The notes beneath the pieces are model-generated. The model did no database searches, was not told where the DNA came from, and saw nothing but the letters and a program-made list of their open reading frames with translations. Both the position numbers and the translations under genes were made by a program. 64,000 nucleotides of DNA. Origin: Rhodococcus sp. SGAir0479 (lineage in GTDB: Bacteria; Actinomycetota; Actinomycetes; Mycobacteriales; Mycobacteriaceae). Positions 1 through 8,128 of the stretch are shown here, piece by piece. Position 1 is the first letter of the stretch; every line of letters starts with the position of its first letter. Location of the stretch: assembly GCF_005484805.1 (NCBI RefSeq), contig NZ_CP039432.1, forward strand, positions 4,526,001-4,590,000, written 5' to 3'.

Positions 1-537
1 TGCGCGGGACTGCACGGCCGCGTGGTCGAGATCGGCTTCGGCTCGGGCCTCAACGTCCCGTTCTACCCGGACGCGGTCATGTCCGTCAGCGCGGTGGAAC
101 CGGCGGACGTGGCGTGGAGGCTGGCGCAGAAACGCGTCGCGCACAGCGATATTCCGGTGGAGCGGTCCGGTTTGGACGGTCAGGCGCTGCCCTTTCCCGA
201 CGACACGTTCGACACCGCGCTGTCCACGTGGACGATGTGCACCATTCCCGATGCCGGGGCCGCGCTGCGTGAGCTGCGGCGCGTTCTCACACCCGACGGA
301 ACGCTGCACTTCGTCGAACACGGGTTGGCGCCGCACGCGAACGTCCGTCGCTGGCAGCGACGATTCGAGCCGATCCAGAAGGCGGTCGCGGGCGGATGTC
401 ATCTCACCCGCGACATCCCCGCCCTGGTGCGGGCGGGCGGGTTCGAGATCGGCGAGCTCGACACCTTCTACGAGAAGGGCGCACCGAAGATCATGGGCGC
501 GCTCTCACTCGGGGTCGCCGAGCCCGCCGGTCGCTGA
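1..537 (+). CDS. Class I SAM-dependent methyltransferase (5' truncated)
   Basis: The frame is already open at base 1, so the N-terminus lies outside the window and the GTG at 22 is probably not the start. The first visible residues carry the SAM-binding glycine motif VEIGFGSG. A second-strand acidic residue (VEP) and the block DTALSTWTMCTIPD follow, as in UbiE/Coq5-type methyltransferases, then FVEHG before the last strand. It probably transfers methyl from SAM to a small molecule in the cytoplasm; the acceptor cannot be read from sequence. It ends 9 nt before the stop of the convergent SDR gene. Confidence 0.8.
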   Translation, partial: CAGLHGRVVEIGFGSGLNVPFYPDAVMSVSAVEPADVAWRLAQKRVAHSDIPVERSGLDGQALPFPDDTFDTALSTWTMCTIPDAGAALRELRRVLTPDGTLHFVEHGLAPHANVRRWQRRFEPIQKAVAGGCHLTRDIPALVRAGGFEIGELDTFYEKGAPKIMGALSLGVAEPAGR

Positions 538-546
538 ACCGTCCGG

Positions 547-1323
547 CTACCAGCTGCGGTCGCCGCGCAGCACGGCGTCGGCGCCGCCGTCGACGAAGAC
601 CACCTGACCGGTGACGTGGGTGTTCTCGGGCGAGGTGAGAAAGGCCAGCAGGGGAGCGACCTGCTCCGGACGGGCGTGGCCGTGCAGCGGCATCGGGACG
701 CTGTCGTCGATCGCCTTGCGTCCCATGTCGGTATCGAGCATCGCCTGGATCATCGGCGTCACGATCGTGCCCGGCGCGATGGCGTTGAGCGGAATCCCGG
801 CACCGGCCCACTCGGGGGTGATCGCGGTCCGTCGGACCCAGCGCGCGATCGCCGCCTTCGACGACGCGTAGACCTGGGCGCCGTCACCCTGGGCCACGGC
901 GGCGGCCGCGGCATCGACGGCGGCCGGCTCGTCACCGGCCAGCGCGGCGTCGACGATCGCCGGGTCGGACGGGTGCAGCGAGGCGACCGAGGAGATCACC
1001 ACGGCGCGGGGATCGGTGCCCGCCGCCAGCAGCGGCCGCAGCCCTTCCAGTGTCGCGACGGCGCCGAAGTAGTTGACCTTGATCGTCAGTGGGTCGAACA
1101 GAGCGACACCGGCGCACGCGACGACGCCGTCGAGCCGGCCGTCGGTGAGCTCGCGGGCCTGCTCGACCAGGGCGGAGCGCCCCGACTCGGAGGCGAGGTC
1201 CGCGGTGATGTCGGCGTCGCGCAGATCCGCGCCGATCACGCGGACGTCCCGCTCGCGCAGGTAGGCGGCGGTCGCGGCGCCGATTCCGGAGGCGCTGCCG
1301 GTGACGAGGAATGTGCGGGGCAT
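547..1323 (-). CDS. SDR family NAD(P)-dependent oxidoreductase
   Basis: A 258-residue classical short-chain dehydrogenase: TGSASGIG nucleotide-binding motif near residue 8, an acidic residue (GADLRD) after beta-2 suggesting NAD(H), a CAG core motif, and the YASSK active site followed by NAIAPGTIVTPM. It resembles 3-alpha-hydroxysteroid dehydrogenase/carbonyl reductase-like SDRs, but the substrate is unknown. I chose the ATG at 1323 because the fold begins at once (MPRTFLVTG) and AAAGGG lies upstream; the frame stays open to 1422 without SDR features. It is divergent from a TetR gene that probably controls it. Confidence 0.85.
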   Translation of the reverse strand: MPRTFLVTGSASGIGAATAAYLRERDVRVIGADLRDADITADLASESGRSALVEQARELTDGRLDGVVACAGVALFDPLTIKVNYFGAVATLEGLRPLLAAGTDPRAVVISSVASLHPSDPAIVDAALAGDEPAAVDAAAAAVAQGDGAQVYASSKAAIARWVRRTAITPEWAGAGIPLNAIAPGTIVTPMIQAMLDTDMGRKAIDDSVPMPLHGHARPEQVAPLLAFLTSPENTHVTGQVVFVDGGADAVLRGDRSW

Positions 1324-1414
1324 GTCCTGCCCTTTCGTCTCGAGAGGAGGCTCGGGATGATCGGCCGATGTGCCAATCTGTGCCATGTTGCCAGTTTGTG
1401 TCACGCTGTTAGTG

Positions 1415-1428
1415 TGTGTCAAGACACA
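1415..1428. promoter_or_regulatory. Palindrome in SDR-TetR intergenic region, candidate TetR operator
   Basis: TGTGTC-AA-GACACA is a perfect 6+2+6 inverted repeat lying 14 nt before the GTG of the TetR gene, between divergent genes. TetR proteins often bind such palindromes and repress both directions. Related TGTGCCA/TGTGTCA stretches lie just upstream (about 1370-1404). Assignment to this TetR is inferred from position. Confidence 0.5.
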
Positions 1429-1442
1429 TTCGGAGGTGGTTC

Positions 1443-2072
1443 GTGCAGGGCGAGCAGCGGGGATTGGCCGAGCGCCGACGTGACGCGACGCGTATGGAGA
1501 TCGCGGCGGCCGCGGCGAAGTTGTTCGCCGCCGCCGGTTTCGAGGCGACGTCCGTCGAGGACATCGCGGCCGCCGCCGGCATCTCCGTGCGCACCTTCTA
1601 CCGGCACTGTGAGGCCAAGGAGGACACGCTCACCCCGGTCCTGACCGCCGGTATCCGCGACTTCGCCGCGAACCTCGCAGCCCGCCCCGCGGCGGAATCG
1701 GCGGCGACCGCGGTCCACGAGGCCTTCGTCGAATGTCTGCGTCAGGACCGGTACTCCGACCTGGTCTCCACCCGAGAACTCTTCGTCATACTGGCGTCCG
1801 TGAGCGGGATCCGTGCCCGGTGGATGGTCGCGGCCCACGACCTCGCCGACGACATGCGCCCCCACCTCGCCGAACGGGCCGGACTCGACCCGGCCGGCAT
1901 CGAGTCGATGCTGTTGTCGCACATGGTGATCGGGGCGCTGACGGTCGCGCTCGAGTACTGGGTGACGTGCGACCCGGCCGACTCCGCAGCACCGGCCGAC
2001 GTCGGTGAACTCGCCGCGTCGGCGCTCTCGGTCCTGCGCCTCGAGTTCGATCGATCCCCCGGGAAGGCCTGA
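1443..2072 (+). CDS. TetR/AcrR family transcriptional regulator
   Basis: A 209-residue regulator. The N-terminal TetR DNA-binding domain is clear (AKLFAAAGFEATSVEDIAAAAGISVRTFYRHCEAKEDTL, split here: helix-turn-helix around AAAAGISVRTFYRH). The rest is a helical ligand/dimer domain. The GTG at 1443 is preceded by GGAGG at optimal distance; an upstream in-frame GTG at 1416 lacks one and would overlap the palindrome. It is divergent from the SDR gene and 45 nt upstream of an SRPBCC gene, either of which could be its target. Confidence 0.85.
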   Translation: MQGEQRGLAERRRDATRMEIAAAAAKLFAAAGFEATSVEDIAAAAGISVRTFYRHCEAKEDTLTPVLTAGIRDFAANLAARPAAESAATAVHEAFVECLRQDRYSDLVSTRELFVILASVSGIRARWMVAAHDLADDMRPHLAERAGLDPAGIESMLLSHMVIGALTVALEYWVTCDPADSAAPADVGELAASALSVLRLEFDRSPGKA

Positions 2073-2117
2073 CCCCCGTCACTTCGCAGAAGACCCACCA
2101 CAGAAACGGAGAAACGC

Positions 2118-2549
2118 ATGGCTCGCTCACTCGTACGCAGCATCGCCGTCCCGGCCGATGCGGACAGCGTCTGGTCCCACGTCGGCGACTTCGCCGGTCT
2201 CGGCTCGTGGCATCCCGGTGTCCCGCCGGCCGAACTCGAGGGCGACCCGAACCGGGTCGGCGCGATCCGCACGTTCTCGGTCGACGGCCGCGTCGTCGCC
2301 CGCGAAGAGTTGGTCGCGCGCGATCCCGGCGCGCGCACCTACAGCTATCAGGTGCTCGACCCGATGCTGCCGATCGAGAATTACGTCGCCACACTCACGG
2401 TGATCCCGCAAGGCGACGGCTCCGAACTGCGGTGGAGTGCCGAGTACGAGTCCGAGGACGACGCCGTGGCCACCGTCGAGCAGGTCTTCGGTGACGGCGT
2501 CTACGCCGCGGGCCTGGAGGCGGTGCGGAAGCACTTCGCGAACGCCTGA
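2118..2549 (+). CDS. SRPBCC (START/Bet v1-like) family protein
   Basis: A 143-residue protein beginning with the pattern of the polyketide cyclase/MxaD branch of the SRPBCC fold (RSIAVPADADSVWSHVGDF, then G..SWHPG and GAIRTFSVDG). The fold makes a deep hydrophobic pocket for small ligands. Function is unknown: members range from cyclases to lipid-binding proteins. CGGAGA precedes the ATG. It lies just downstream of TetR on the same strand and ends in front of a strong hairpin terminator. Confidence 0.75.
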   Translation: MARSLVRSIAVPADADSVWSHVGDFAGLGSWHPGVPPAELEGDPNRVGAIRTFSVDGRVVAREELVARDPGARTYSYQVLDPMLPIENYVATLTVIPQGDGSELRWSAEYESEDDAVATVEQVFGDGVYAAGLEAVRKHFANA

Positions 2550-2565
2550 TCGGTTTTCGACAAAG

Positions 2566-2616
2566 AGCTGAAGGGTCCTTTCGTGCGCTGACGGCGGACG
2601 AAGGGACCCTTCAGCT
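2566..2616 (+). terminator. Rho-independent terminator after SRPBCC gene
   Basis: Long inverted repeat with arms AGCTGAAGGGTCC and GGACCCTTCAGCT (the inner TTTCGT/ACGAAG nearly pairs as well), followed by TTTT. It separates the SRPBCC gene from the furA promoter. Confidence 0.8.
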
Positions 2617-2661
2617 TTTCCGGGGAGCCGCACGCGCGTTTATCTGGACTCACTCGTTCTC

Positions 2662-2689
2662 TTGACTTATTCCAGAAAAGCGGCATACT
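2662..2689 (+). promoter_or_regulatory. furA-katA promoter, probably giving a leaderless mRNA
   Basis: TTGACT (2662-2667) and CATACT (2684-2689) are separated by 16 nt, and only 6 nt separate the -10 from the furA ATG. No Shine-Dalgarno precedes that ATG, so transcription probably starts at or next to the start codon. The region is AT-richer than its surroundings, as expected for a FurA autoregulatory site; no consensus operator was confirmed. Confidence 0.5.
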
Positions 2690-2695
2690 GGTGTC

Positions 2696-3250
2696 ATGCA
2701 ACAAGGAGAGCACGACATCGACCCCCGCACCCGGCTGCGGGATGCGGGTCTGCGGGTCACGGCTCCACGCGTTGCGGTCCTGAACACCGTTGCCGCCAAT
2801 CCGCATTCGGATGCGGAGCAGATCGCCACCGAGGTGCGACGCCAGCTCGGGTCGGTCTCGACCCAGGCGGTCTACGACGTGCTCGGGGCTTGCGTCCGGG
2901 TGGGGTTGCTGCGCCGCATCGAGCCCGCGGGCTCGCCGGCGCGGTACGAGGCCCGTACCGCGGACAACCATCACCACCTGGTGTGCCGCTCGTGCGGCAC
3001 GGTCGTCGACGTCGACTGCGTCGTCGGCCACGCTCCCTGCCTGGAGCCCTCGGATCATCACGGATTCGAGATCGACGAGGCCGAGGTGGTGTTCTGGGGC
3101 GTGTGCGCCGATTGCCGAAGGGATTCGGCGAAAACCGAGGCGCAGCATGCCGGCAGCTCACAGAATCAAGACGATGTGCCCGGATCGGGTGGGTCGATCA
3201 CCTCGAAGACAGCCACAGCCCATCAGCGCCAAGGAGGCTTCGCACAATGA
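2696..3250 (+). CDS. furA: Fur-family redox/metal regulator FurA
   Basis: A 184-residue Fur-family repressor. The winged-helix domain ([20 protein letters not shown], then [17 protein letters not shown]) is followed by the metal segment [10 protein letters not shown] and a second CxxC (CADC) for structural zinc. It probably represses its own operon and senses peroxide or metal, as FurA does next to catalase or KatG genes in actinobacteria. About 45 residues follow the last CxxC, rich in Q/S/G; this tail contains the katA ribosome binding site AAGGAGG and ends in a 4-bp ATGA overlap with katA. Confidence 0.92.
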   Translation: MQQGEHDIDPRTRLRDAGLRVTAPRVAVLNTVAANPHSDAEQIATEVRRQLGSVSTQAVYDVLGACVRVGLLRRIEPAGSPARYEARTADNHHHLVCRSCGTVVDVDCVVGHAPCLEPSDHHGFEIDEAEVVFWGVCADCRRDSAKTEAQHAGSSQNQDDVPGSGGSITSKTATAHQRQGGFAQ

Positions 3251-4713
3251 CGTCCATTCAGCCACGTCCGACGACGAACGACTTCGGGATCCCGGTCAAC
3301 AGCGACAACGAGTCCCTCACCGCCGGTACGCAGGGGCCCATCCTCCTGCACGACCACTACCTGATCGAGAAGCTCGCCCACTTCAACCGGGAGCGGGTGC
3401 CCGAGCGTGTGGTGCACGCCAAGGGCGGCGGCGCCTTCGGTGAGCTGGTCATCACCGGAGATGTCAGCAAGTACACCAAGGCGAAGTTCCTGCAGCCGGG
3501 CAAGAAGACCGAGTCGCTGGTGCGGTTCTCCACCGTCGCCGGTGAGCAGGGCAGCCCCGACACGTGGCGCGACCCGCGCGGTTTCGCGATGAAGTTCTAC
3601 ACCGAGGACGGCAACTACGACCTCGTCGGCAACAACACGCCGGTCTTCTTCATCAAGGACCCGATCAAGTTCCCGGACTTCATCCACTCCCAGAAGCGGC
3701 TGCCCGGTTCCGGGCTGCGCGACCACAACATGCAGTGGGACTTCTGGACGCTGCGTCCGGAGTCCGCGCACCAGGTGACCTGGCTCATGGGCGATCGCGG
3801 TATCCCGAAGACGTGGCGCCACATGGACGGGTTCGGGTCGCACACCTACCAGTGGGTGAACGAGGCCGGCGAGCGCTTCTGGGTCAAGTACCACTTCAAG
3901 ACCGACCAGGGCATCGAGTTCCTCACCCAGGCCGAGGCCGACCAGCTGGCCGGCTCGGACCCGGACTTCCACCGCGCCGACCTGTACGACGCGATCGAGC
4001 GCGGCGAGTTCCCGAGCTGGACGCTGAAGGTGCAGATCATGCCGGTCGCGGAGGCCGAGGGCTACCGCTTCAATCCGTTCGACCTGACGAAGGTGTGGTC
4101 CCAGAAGGACTACCCGCTCATCGAGGTCGGCAAGTGGACGCTCAACCGCAATCCGGAGAACTTCTTCGCGCAGATCGAGCAGGCCTCGTTCGAACCGTCG
4201 AACGTGGTGCCCGGCATCGGGTTCAGCCCCGACAAGATGCTGCTGGGCCGCGTCTTCTCGTACGCGGACGCGCACCGCTACCGGATCGGCGCCAACTACG
4301 CCGAACTGCCGGTCAACCGCCCCAAGAACGAGGTGAACTCGTACTCGCAGGACGGCTCCATGCGGTACTCGTTCAACGCGCCGAACACCCCGGTGTACGC
4401 GCCCAACTCGTTCGGCGGTCCGCACGCCGATCCGACGGTGGCCGGCGACGAGGGCATGTGGGGATTCGACGGTGAGGCCGTGCGCGCCGGGTACATCGAC
4501 CACCCGGAGGACGGCGACTTCACCCAGGCCGGGACGCTGGTCCGCGAGGTGCTCGACGACGCCGCCCGCGAGCGGCTCGTCGGCAACGTCGTCGGACACG
4601 TGCTCGGCGGTGTGAAGGAGCCCGTGCTCTCCCGGGTCTTCGACTACTGGAAGAGCGTGGACGCCGAACTCGGCAAGAAGATCGAGGAAGGTGTGCGCGC
4701 CGGTCTGAAGTGA
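3247..4713 (+). CDS. katA: Monofunctional heme catalase
   Basis: A 488-residue small-subunit catalase that converts H2O2 to O2 and water in the cytoplasm. Visible hallmarks are the catalytic His region ([18 protein letters not shown]), the substrate-channel Asn ([10 protein letters not shown]), NADPH/heme surroundings ([15 protein letters not shown]) and the proximal heme Tyr motif [12 protein letters not shown]. The start is the ATG overlapping furA, with AAGGAGG 8 nt upstream; the frame continues upstream but overlaps furA. Control is expected by FurA from the shared promoter. Confidence 0.97.
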   Translation: MTSIQPRPTTNDFGIPVNSDNESLTAGTQGPILLHDHYLIEKLAHFNRERVPERVVHAKGGGAFGELVITGDVSKYTKAKFLQPGKKTESLVRFSTVAGEQGSPDTWRDPRGFAMKFYTEDGNYDLVGNNTPVFFIKDPIKFPDFIHSQKRLPGSGLRDHNMQWDFWTLRPESAHQVTWLMGDRGIPKTWRHMDGFGSHTYQWVNEAGERFWVKYHFKTDQGIEFLTQAEADQLAGSDPDFHRADLYDAIERGEFPSWTLKVQIMPVAEAEGYRFNPFDLTKVWSQKDYPLIEVGKWTLNRNPENFFAQIEQASFEPSNVVPGIGFSPDKMLLGRVFSYADAHRYRIGANYAELPVNRPKNEVNSYSQDGSMRYSFNAPNTPVYAPNSFGGPHADPTVAGDEGMWGFDGEAVRAGYIDHPEDGDFTQAGTLVREVLDDAARERLVGNVVGHVLGGVKEPVLSRVFDYWKSVDAELGKKIEEGVRAGLK

Positions 4714-4721
4714 CCGATCGA

Positions 4722-4768
4722 CGAGGAAGGACCCGCCGCCGGAGCGTTCCGGGGCGGGTCCTTCCTCG
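4722..4768. terminator. Bidirectional hairpin terminator between katA and small ORF
   Basis: Arms CGAGGAAGGACCCGCC (4722-4737) and GGCGGGTCCTTCCTCG (4753-4768) pair perfectly over 16 bp. The hairpin follows katA by 9 nt and also lies just downstream of the minus-strand candidate peptide gene, so it may serve both. Confidence 0.8.
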
Positions 4769-4780
4769 TTCACTCGTCCG

Positions 4781-4843
4781 TCAGGGGAGCAGACCCCACC
4801 AATAGATGAGTGTCGCCGCCAGCCACAGAAGCAGAGTGTCCAT
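4781..4843 (-). CDS. Candidate 20-residue membrane peptide
   Basis: Translation gives MDTLLLWLAATLIYWWGLLP: an almost wholly hydrophobic, Trp-rich single transmembrane span. The ATG is preceded by GGGAGG at 5-nt spacing, a strong Shine-Dalgarno, and the stop falls 13 nt before the shared hairpin terminator. It lies 75 nt downstream of the RibD-like gene on the same strand. No family is recognised. It could be a regulatory subunit of a membrane protein or a toxin-like peptide, or simply a chance ORF. The support is the combination of ribosome binding site, composition and terminator. Confidence 0.45.
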   Translation of the reverse strand: MDTLLLWLAATLIYWWGLLP

Positions 4844-4918
4844 AACCGCCTCCCGAGTACTCGAGCGCTGCCTCCATCATGCTCCCGCGCGTCGGGTGCG
4901 GACAATGCACGGGGTGGG

Positions 4919-5563
4919 TCACACGTCGTGCCCGACGCCGCGGTCCGGGGCGCTCATGTCCCCGGTCCGGGGCGTGCCGTCGCCGCGCCCGTACTGCAGG
5001 TGCACGACGCCCGTCGGGCCGGCGACCGGCGGTTCCAGGAGGACGAGGTCGGTGGGCACGGCGCCGCCGTCGAACACCTTCTTTCCCACCCCGAGCACGA
5101 TCGGGTGAACCCACAGCTCGAGGCGGTCGAAGAGCTTCTCCCGGAGCAGGGTCTGTACCAGGTTCAGGCTTCCGACGACCTTGACGTTGCGGTGGCGCTC
5201 CCGCAGCGCACGGACGGCACCGGGGAGATCCGGACCGAGCAGCGTGGATCCGGACCACGCGAGGTCGGGCCGGCCGCGCGATGCCACGTACTTGGGGACG
5301 CGGTTGAACAGCGTCGCGATCCCATCGTCCTCCCCGCCCTGCTGGTGCGGCCAGTAGGCGGCGAAGATGTCGTAGGTCCGTCGTCCGAGCAGCAGCGCGT
5401 CCGTGCCGTCGTACGCGGCGCCCACCTGCGCCGCCGTGACGTCGTCGAGCAGCGGCGCCTGCCAGCCGCCGAACGGGAACCCGACCGGGTCCTCGTCGGG
5501 ACCCCCGGGCGCCTGCCCGACGAGGTCGAGGGTCGCGAACAGTTCGATGTGGATGAGGCCCAT
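4919..5563 (-). CDS. Dihydrofolate reductase / RibD C-terminal domain family protein
   Basis: A 214-residue protein with the RibD C-terminal (DHFR-like) fold: HIELFATLDLVG at the N-terminus, the GRRTYDIFAAYWP block and VVGSLNLVQTLL before the dinucleotide site. Such proteins reduce a substrate with NADPH. The stand-alone actinobacterial members have no assigned substrate. It is transcribed toward the katA terminator and away from the YdjM-like gene. The last 15 or so residues are disordered. Confidence 0.8.
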   Translation of the reverse strand: MGLIHIELFATLDLVGQAPGGPDEDPVGFPFGGWQAPLLDDVTAAQVGAAYDGTDALLLGRRTYDIFAAYWPHQQGGEDDGIATLFNRVPKYVASRGRPDLAWSGSTLLGPDLPGAVRALRERHRNVKVVGSLNLVQTLLREKLFDRLELWVHPIVLGVGKKVFDGGAVPTDLVLLEPPVAGPTGVVHLQYGRGDGTPRTGDMSAPDRGVGHDV

Positions 5564-5809
5564 CCCGTCCTCCCGGCGATCGTGATCGTGTCCGTCGGTG
5601 AGACAGACCCGTCGGCGCCGGCAGATTCATCGCGACATCGTGCGCGGGCGGCCGGGCGGCTGTCCAGGTCGGTGCCGCGGCCGAACCGCCTGTCCGAACG
5701 GCGTGTCGGGGGTCGTTGCTAGCGTCAGTGCCGAGGGGTCCGAGGCCGGAGCGTCGGACCCCTCCGTTGTCGCTGTTCCGTTGTTGGTGCTCGAAAGGTG
5801 CTGTCCCAC

Positions 5810-6625
5810 ATGGTGATGGGTGCTACCCACGCAATGTCCGGTGCTGTCGTCGGCCTCGCCGTCGCAGACCTCCTCCCGACCGACTGGGGTGGGCCCACCT
5901 CCACCGCCGAGACCTTCGCGTTCGCGGGGGTCTGCGCCGGGGCCGCGCTGTTACCGGATCTGGACACCACCCAGTCCACGGTGGCGCGGTCGTTCGGGCC
6001 GATCTCGAAGACCCTGGCAGCCGGGATCGACACGCTGTCGCTCGCGGTGTACCGGATGACGAAGGGCCGCAAGGACACCAATCGGCGCGGCGGCCACCGC
6101 ACCTTCACGCACACCGCCCTGTTCGCCGTCGGACTGGGCGCCGGGATCTCCGCGCTGGTGGGGCAGTTCGGGCGCCCGGCCATCATCGTCACGCTCTTCT
6201 TCACCCTCGGCCTCGCGTTGCGGGGGCTGTTCGGGAACTGGGCGCGGGACAAGGGGTGGCTGGTCGTCACCGCCGCATCGGCGTTCCTGTCGATCCTCAC
6301 GTGGCAGTGGTTCCCGGACCAGGTGGGGTCCACCGGGCTCGGGGTCGCGGTCGCCCTGGGCTGCGCGGTGCACTGTCTGGGCGACATGATCACCAAGGAA
6401 GGCGTTCCCTTCCTCGCGCCGTTCGTGCCGTTCGGGGGTCGACGCTGGTGGGAGCTGCGGTTGCCGGCCTTCCTCGCGATCCGTGCGGGCGGAGGCTTCG
6501 AACGCGCCATCCTGGGCCCGCTGCTGACGCTCGCCGCCGTCGGACTGGCCCTGTGGACGGTGAACGGAGCACCCGAGGCGATCGCCGACGCCCTGCGGAA
6601 TTCGGTGCCGACCAGCGGCGGGTAG
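5810..6625 (+). CDS. YdjM-like membrane-bound metal-dependent hydrolase
   Basis: A 271-residue integral membrane protein of the LexA-binding/inner-membrane metal-dependent hydrolase (YdjM) family. Metal motifs are visible: GATHAMSG near the start, the acidic LLPDLDTTQS, and GHRTFTHT. Several hydrophobic spans follow. Substrates are not established; the family is thought to hydrolyse membrane lipids. GAAAGG precedes; ATG 5810 is preferred, but ATG 5816 and GTG 5798 are also in frame. Confidence 0.8.
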   Translation: MVMGATHAMSGAVVGLAVADLLPTDWGGPTSTAETFAFAGVCAGAALLPDLDTTQSTVARSFGPISKTLAAGIDTLSLAVYRMTKGRKDTNRRGGHRTFTHTALFAVGLGAGISALVGQFGRPAIIVTLFFTLGLALRGLFGNWARDKGWLVVTAASAFLSILTWQWFPDQVGSTGLGVAVALGCAVHCLGDMITKEGVPFLAPFVPFGGRRWWELRLPAFLAIRAGGGFERAILGPLLTLAAVGLALWTVNGAPEAIADALRNSVPTSGG

Positions 6626-6806
6626 AACCGCACCGGCGATGCAACCCTCATGCAACGGTGCGCGTGCGAACCTCCCTGCGAGGTGTTCCCACGCGTCGGG
6701 GGTGGGAAGACCGGTCGCAGCGGTGCCCGGGCCTCGTCGGGGTCAGGCTCGGGCGCCGCGCGCAACCGCCGCCGCGTGCGGACGTGCTCCCGCTCCCGGT
6801 ATCGCC

Positions 6807-7181
6807 CTAGATCGGGCTGGCGAGCTTCCCCTCGGTGCGCAACCCCAGGGCGCTGTCGGGTTCGGACCAGTTCCCGGCACTGCGGAGCGCGTCGACGGCG
6901 TCGTCGAACGCGTCCACGAGCCACTGGGCGCGGGATTCGTGGACGGGGGTGATCTCGTCGGGCAGGTCGAAGAAGCGGACCATCCACCATGCAATGGCAT
7001 CGGGGTCGTCGCTGAGACCGGCCTCGGTGTTGGTGGCCAGCAGGTATCGGCCGAAGGCGAACTCGACGCGGATGGCGTAGTCGTCGCCGTAGTTCACAAC
7101 GTTGGTGGGGCGATGGGTCGCGGCGGCCAGAGTGGCCAACGCATCCGCGTACCGCTCGCTGTGCTCTCGTTTGCGGGGCAT
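6807..7181 (-). CDS. Hypothetical protein, 124 aa
   Basis: No family recognised. The protein is soluble and mixed alpha/beta, with a basic N-terminus (MPRKREHSERYADALATL), a motif VVNYGDDYAIRVEF, an aromatic-rich segment IAWWMVRFFDLPDE and a helix WLVDAFDDAVDAL. No signal peptide or membrane span. The start has only a weak GAGACGAG upstream. It lies downstream of a MerR/HspR-like gene on the same strand with a 132-nt gap. Confidence 0.6.
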   Translation of the reverse strand: MPRKREHSERYADALATLAAATHRPTNVVNYGDDYAIRVEFAFGRYLLATNTEAGLSDDPDAIAWWMVRFFDLPDEITPVHESRAQWLVDAFDDAVDALRSAGNWSEPDSALGLRTEGKLASPI

Positions 7182-7313
7182 GGCGCTCGTCTCAAGTATG
7201 TGCCACTGACCCGACGCCGCGCCGTATCAGCAGCACGGTGTTCGGCTGTCCCCCCACGCTACAGCGCACAGGCGATATCACAACTCGAATCGGTCCCGAG
7301 GGGTCTGTCGCGC

Positions 7314-7646
7314 TCACCCGGTACGGCCGAGCTGGAGACGGTCGGCGAGCGCGGCATTCTCCGCGCGCAGCTCGCGATTGGCGTGCTCGAGGAACAGGAT
7401 CTGTTTGATGCCGGTGAGGTTCACGCCCGCCTCCACCAGTTCGGTGATCCGAGCGAGGACCTCGAGGTCGGCGTGGCTGTAGCGGCGGGTCCCGCCGGAG
7501 GTCCGCGCCGGGGTGATCAGCCCACGCTGCTCGTACAGCCGCAGAGTTTGCGGGCCGAGCCCGGTCAACTCCGAGGTGACCGAGATTCCGAACACGCCGC
7601 GCGAGCGATCCGACGACTGCGCTCGCCACTGCACGACTGACTCCAT
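7314..7646 (-). CDS. MerR family regulator, HspR-like
   Basis: A 110-residue regulator with the HspR arrangement: helix-turn-helix (FGISVTSELTGLGPQTLRLYEQRGLITPARTSGG, the core being LGPQTLRLYEQRGL), wing GTRRYSHADLEVL, then a short leucine-rich coiled coil (ANRELRAENAALADRL). HspR represses chaperone operons, but no dnaK operon is nearby, so the target is unknown. ATG 7646 is chosen: TATTTT lies 6 nt upstream and no Shine-Dalgarno is present, suggesting leaderless expression. An ATG seven codons upstream is the alternative. Confidence 0.75.
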   Translation of the reverse strand: MESVVQWRAQSSDRSRGVFGISVTSELTGLGPQTLRLYEQRGLITPARTSGGTRRYSHADLEVLARITELVEAGVNLTGIKQILFLEHANRELRAENAALADRLQLGRTG

Positions 7647-7731
7647 GAAGCGAAAATACCAGTACAAACTTGAACGATCGGGTCAGAACCCCGGAATCCA
7701 CGTCAGGTGCTGCGGCCGCCCGCTCCCACGG

Positions 7732-7929
7732 CTACGACGGGTCCGACTCGCGCCAGTACGTGAAGGTGTACGTGCGCGCATGCGGGTCGTCGTGCGTCAG
7801 CCGCGTCTGCAGGCTGAGGTCCGTCCAGTCGCGGACCCTCTGCTCGGCCAGGTGGGCGGCAGCGGCTTCGACCGCGGCCGTGTCGGACAGGTCCGAGGGG
7901 AGGTCCAAACTCAGTCGCACGATGCCCAT
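7732..7929 (-). CDS. Small hypothetical protein, 65 aa
   Basis: A 65-residue polypeptide starting MGIVRLSLDLPSDLSD with AAGGTGG 5 nt upstream, a good ribosome binding site. A predicted strand (IVRLSLDL), a helix (AAVEAAAAHLAEQRVRDW) and an aromatic strand (ARTYTFTYWRE) suggest a small ferredoxin-like or dimeric fold. No family recognised. It lies upstream of the HspR-like gene on the same strand. Confidence 0.55.
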   Translation of the reverse strand: MGIVRLSLDLPSDLSDTAAVEAAAAHLAEQRVRDWTDLSLQTRLTHDDPHARTYTFTYWRESDPS

Positions 7930-8043
7930 ACCGCCACCTTAGGAGGCGGACGGCTCCACGGCTGGGAACTGCGGTCACCGCGTCGGCGCCCGGTGTCGTT
8001 TCGACCCGGCCGAATCAGAAATACGGAACCACTGGCATCGGAA

Positions 8044-8057
8044 GCGAACTTGTTCTA
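8044..8057. promoter_or_regulatory. KstR-like operator upstream of cholesterol oxidase
   Basis: GCGAACTTGTTCTA matches the published KstR consensus TnnAACnnGTTnnA at every fixed position except the first. KstR is the TetR repressor of cholesterol-catabolism genes in Mycobacteriales. The site lies about 70 nt upstream of the chosen oxidase start, beside a possible -10 (TAGTTT), where repression is plausible. Confidence 0.5.
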
Positions 8058-8128
8058 GTTTGACTCGACAGTCATGCGCGGCAGCGCTCCACGTGCCGCT
8101 TCCCGACGAGGCGATCGGAGTCGATCAG

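Noticed and set aside
3223-4905. Long open frame (560 codons) on the minus strand opposite katA
   Set aside because: It is antisense to an unmistakable catalase, Arg/His/Val-rich with no domain, and arises from GC-rich codon bias; no ribosome binding site.
8060-8128. TTG 8060 as cholesterol oxidase start
   Set aside because: It falls in the putative promoter/KstR region and would put 39 residues before the twin-arginine motif; GTG 8129 gives a normal signal peptide.
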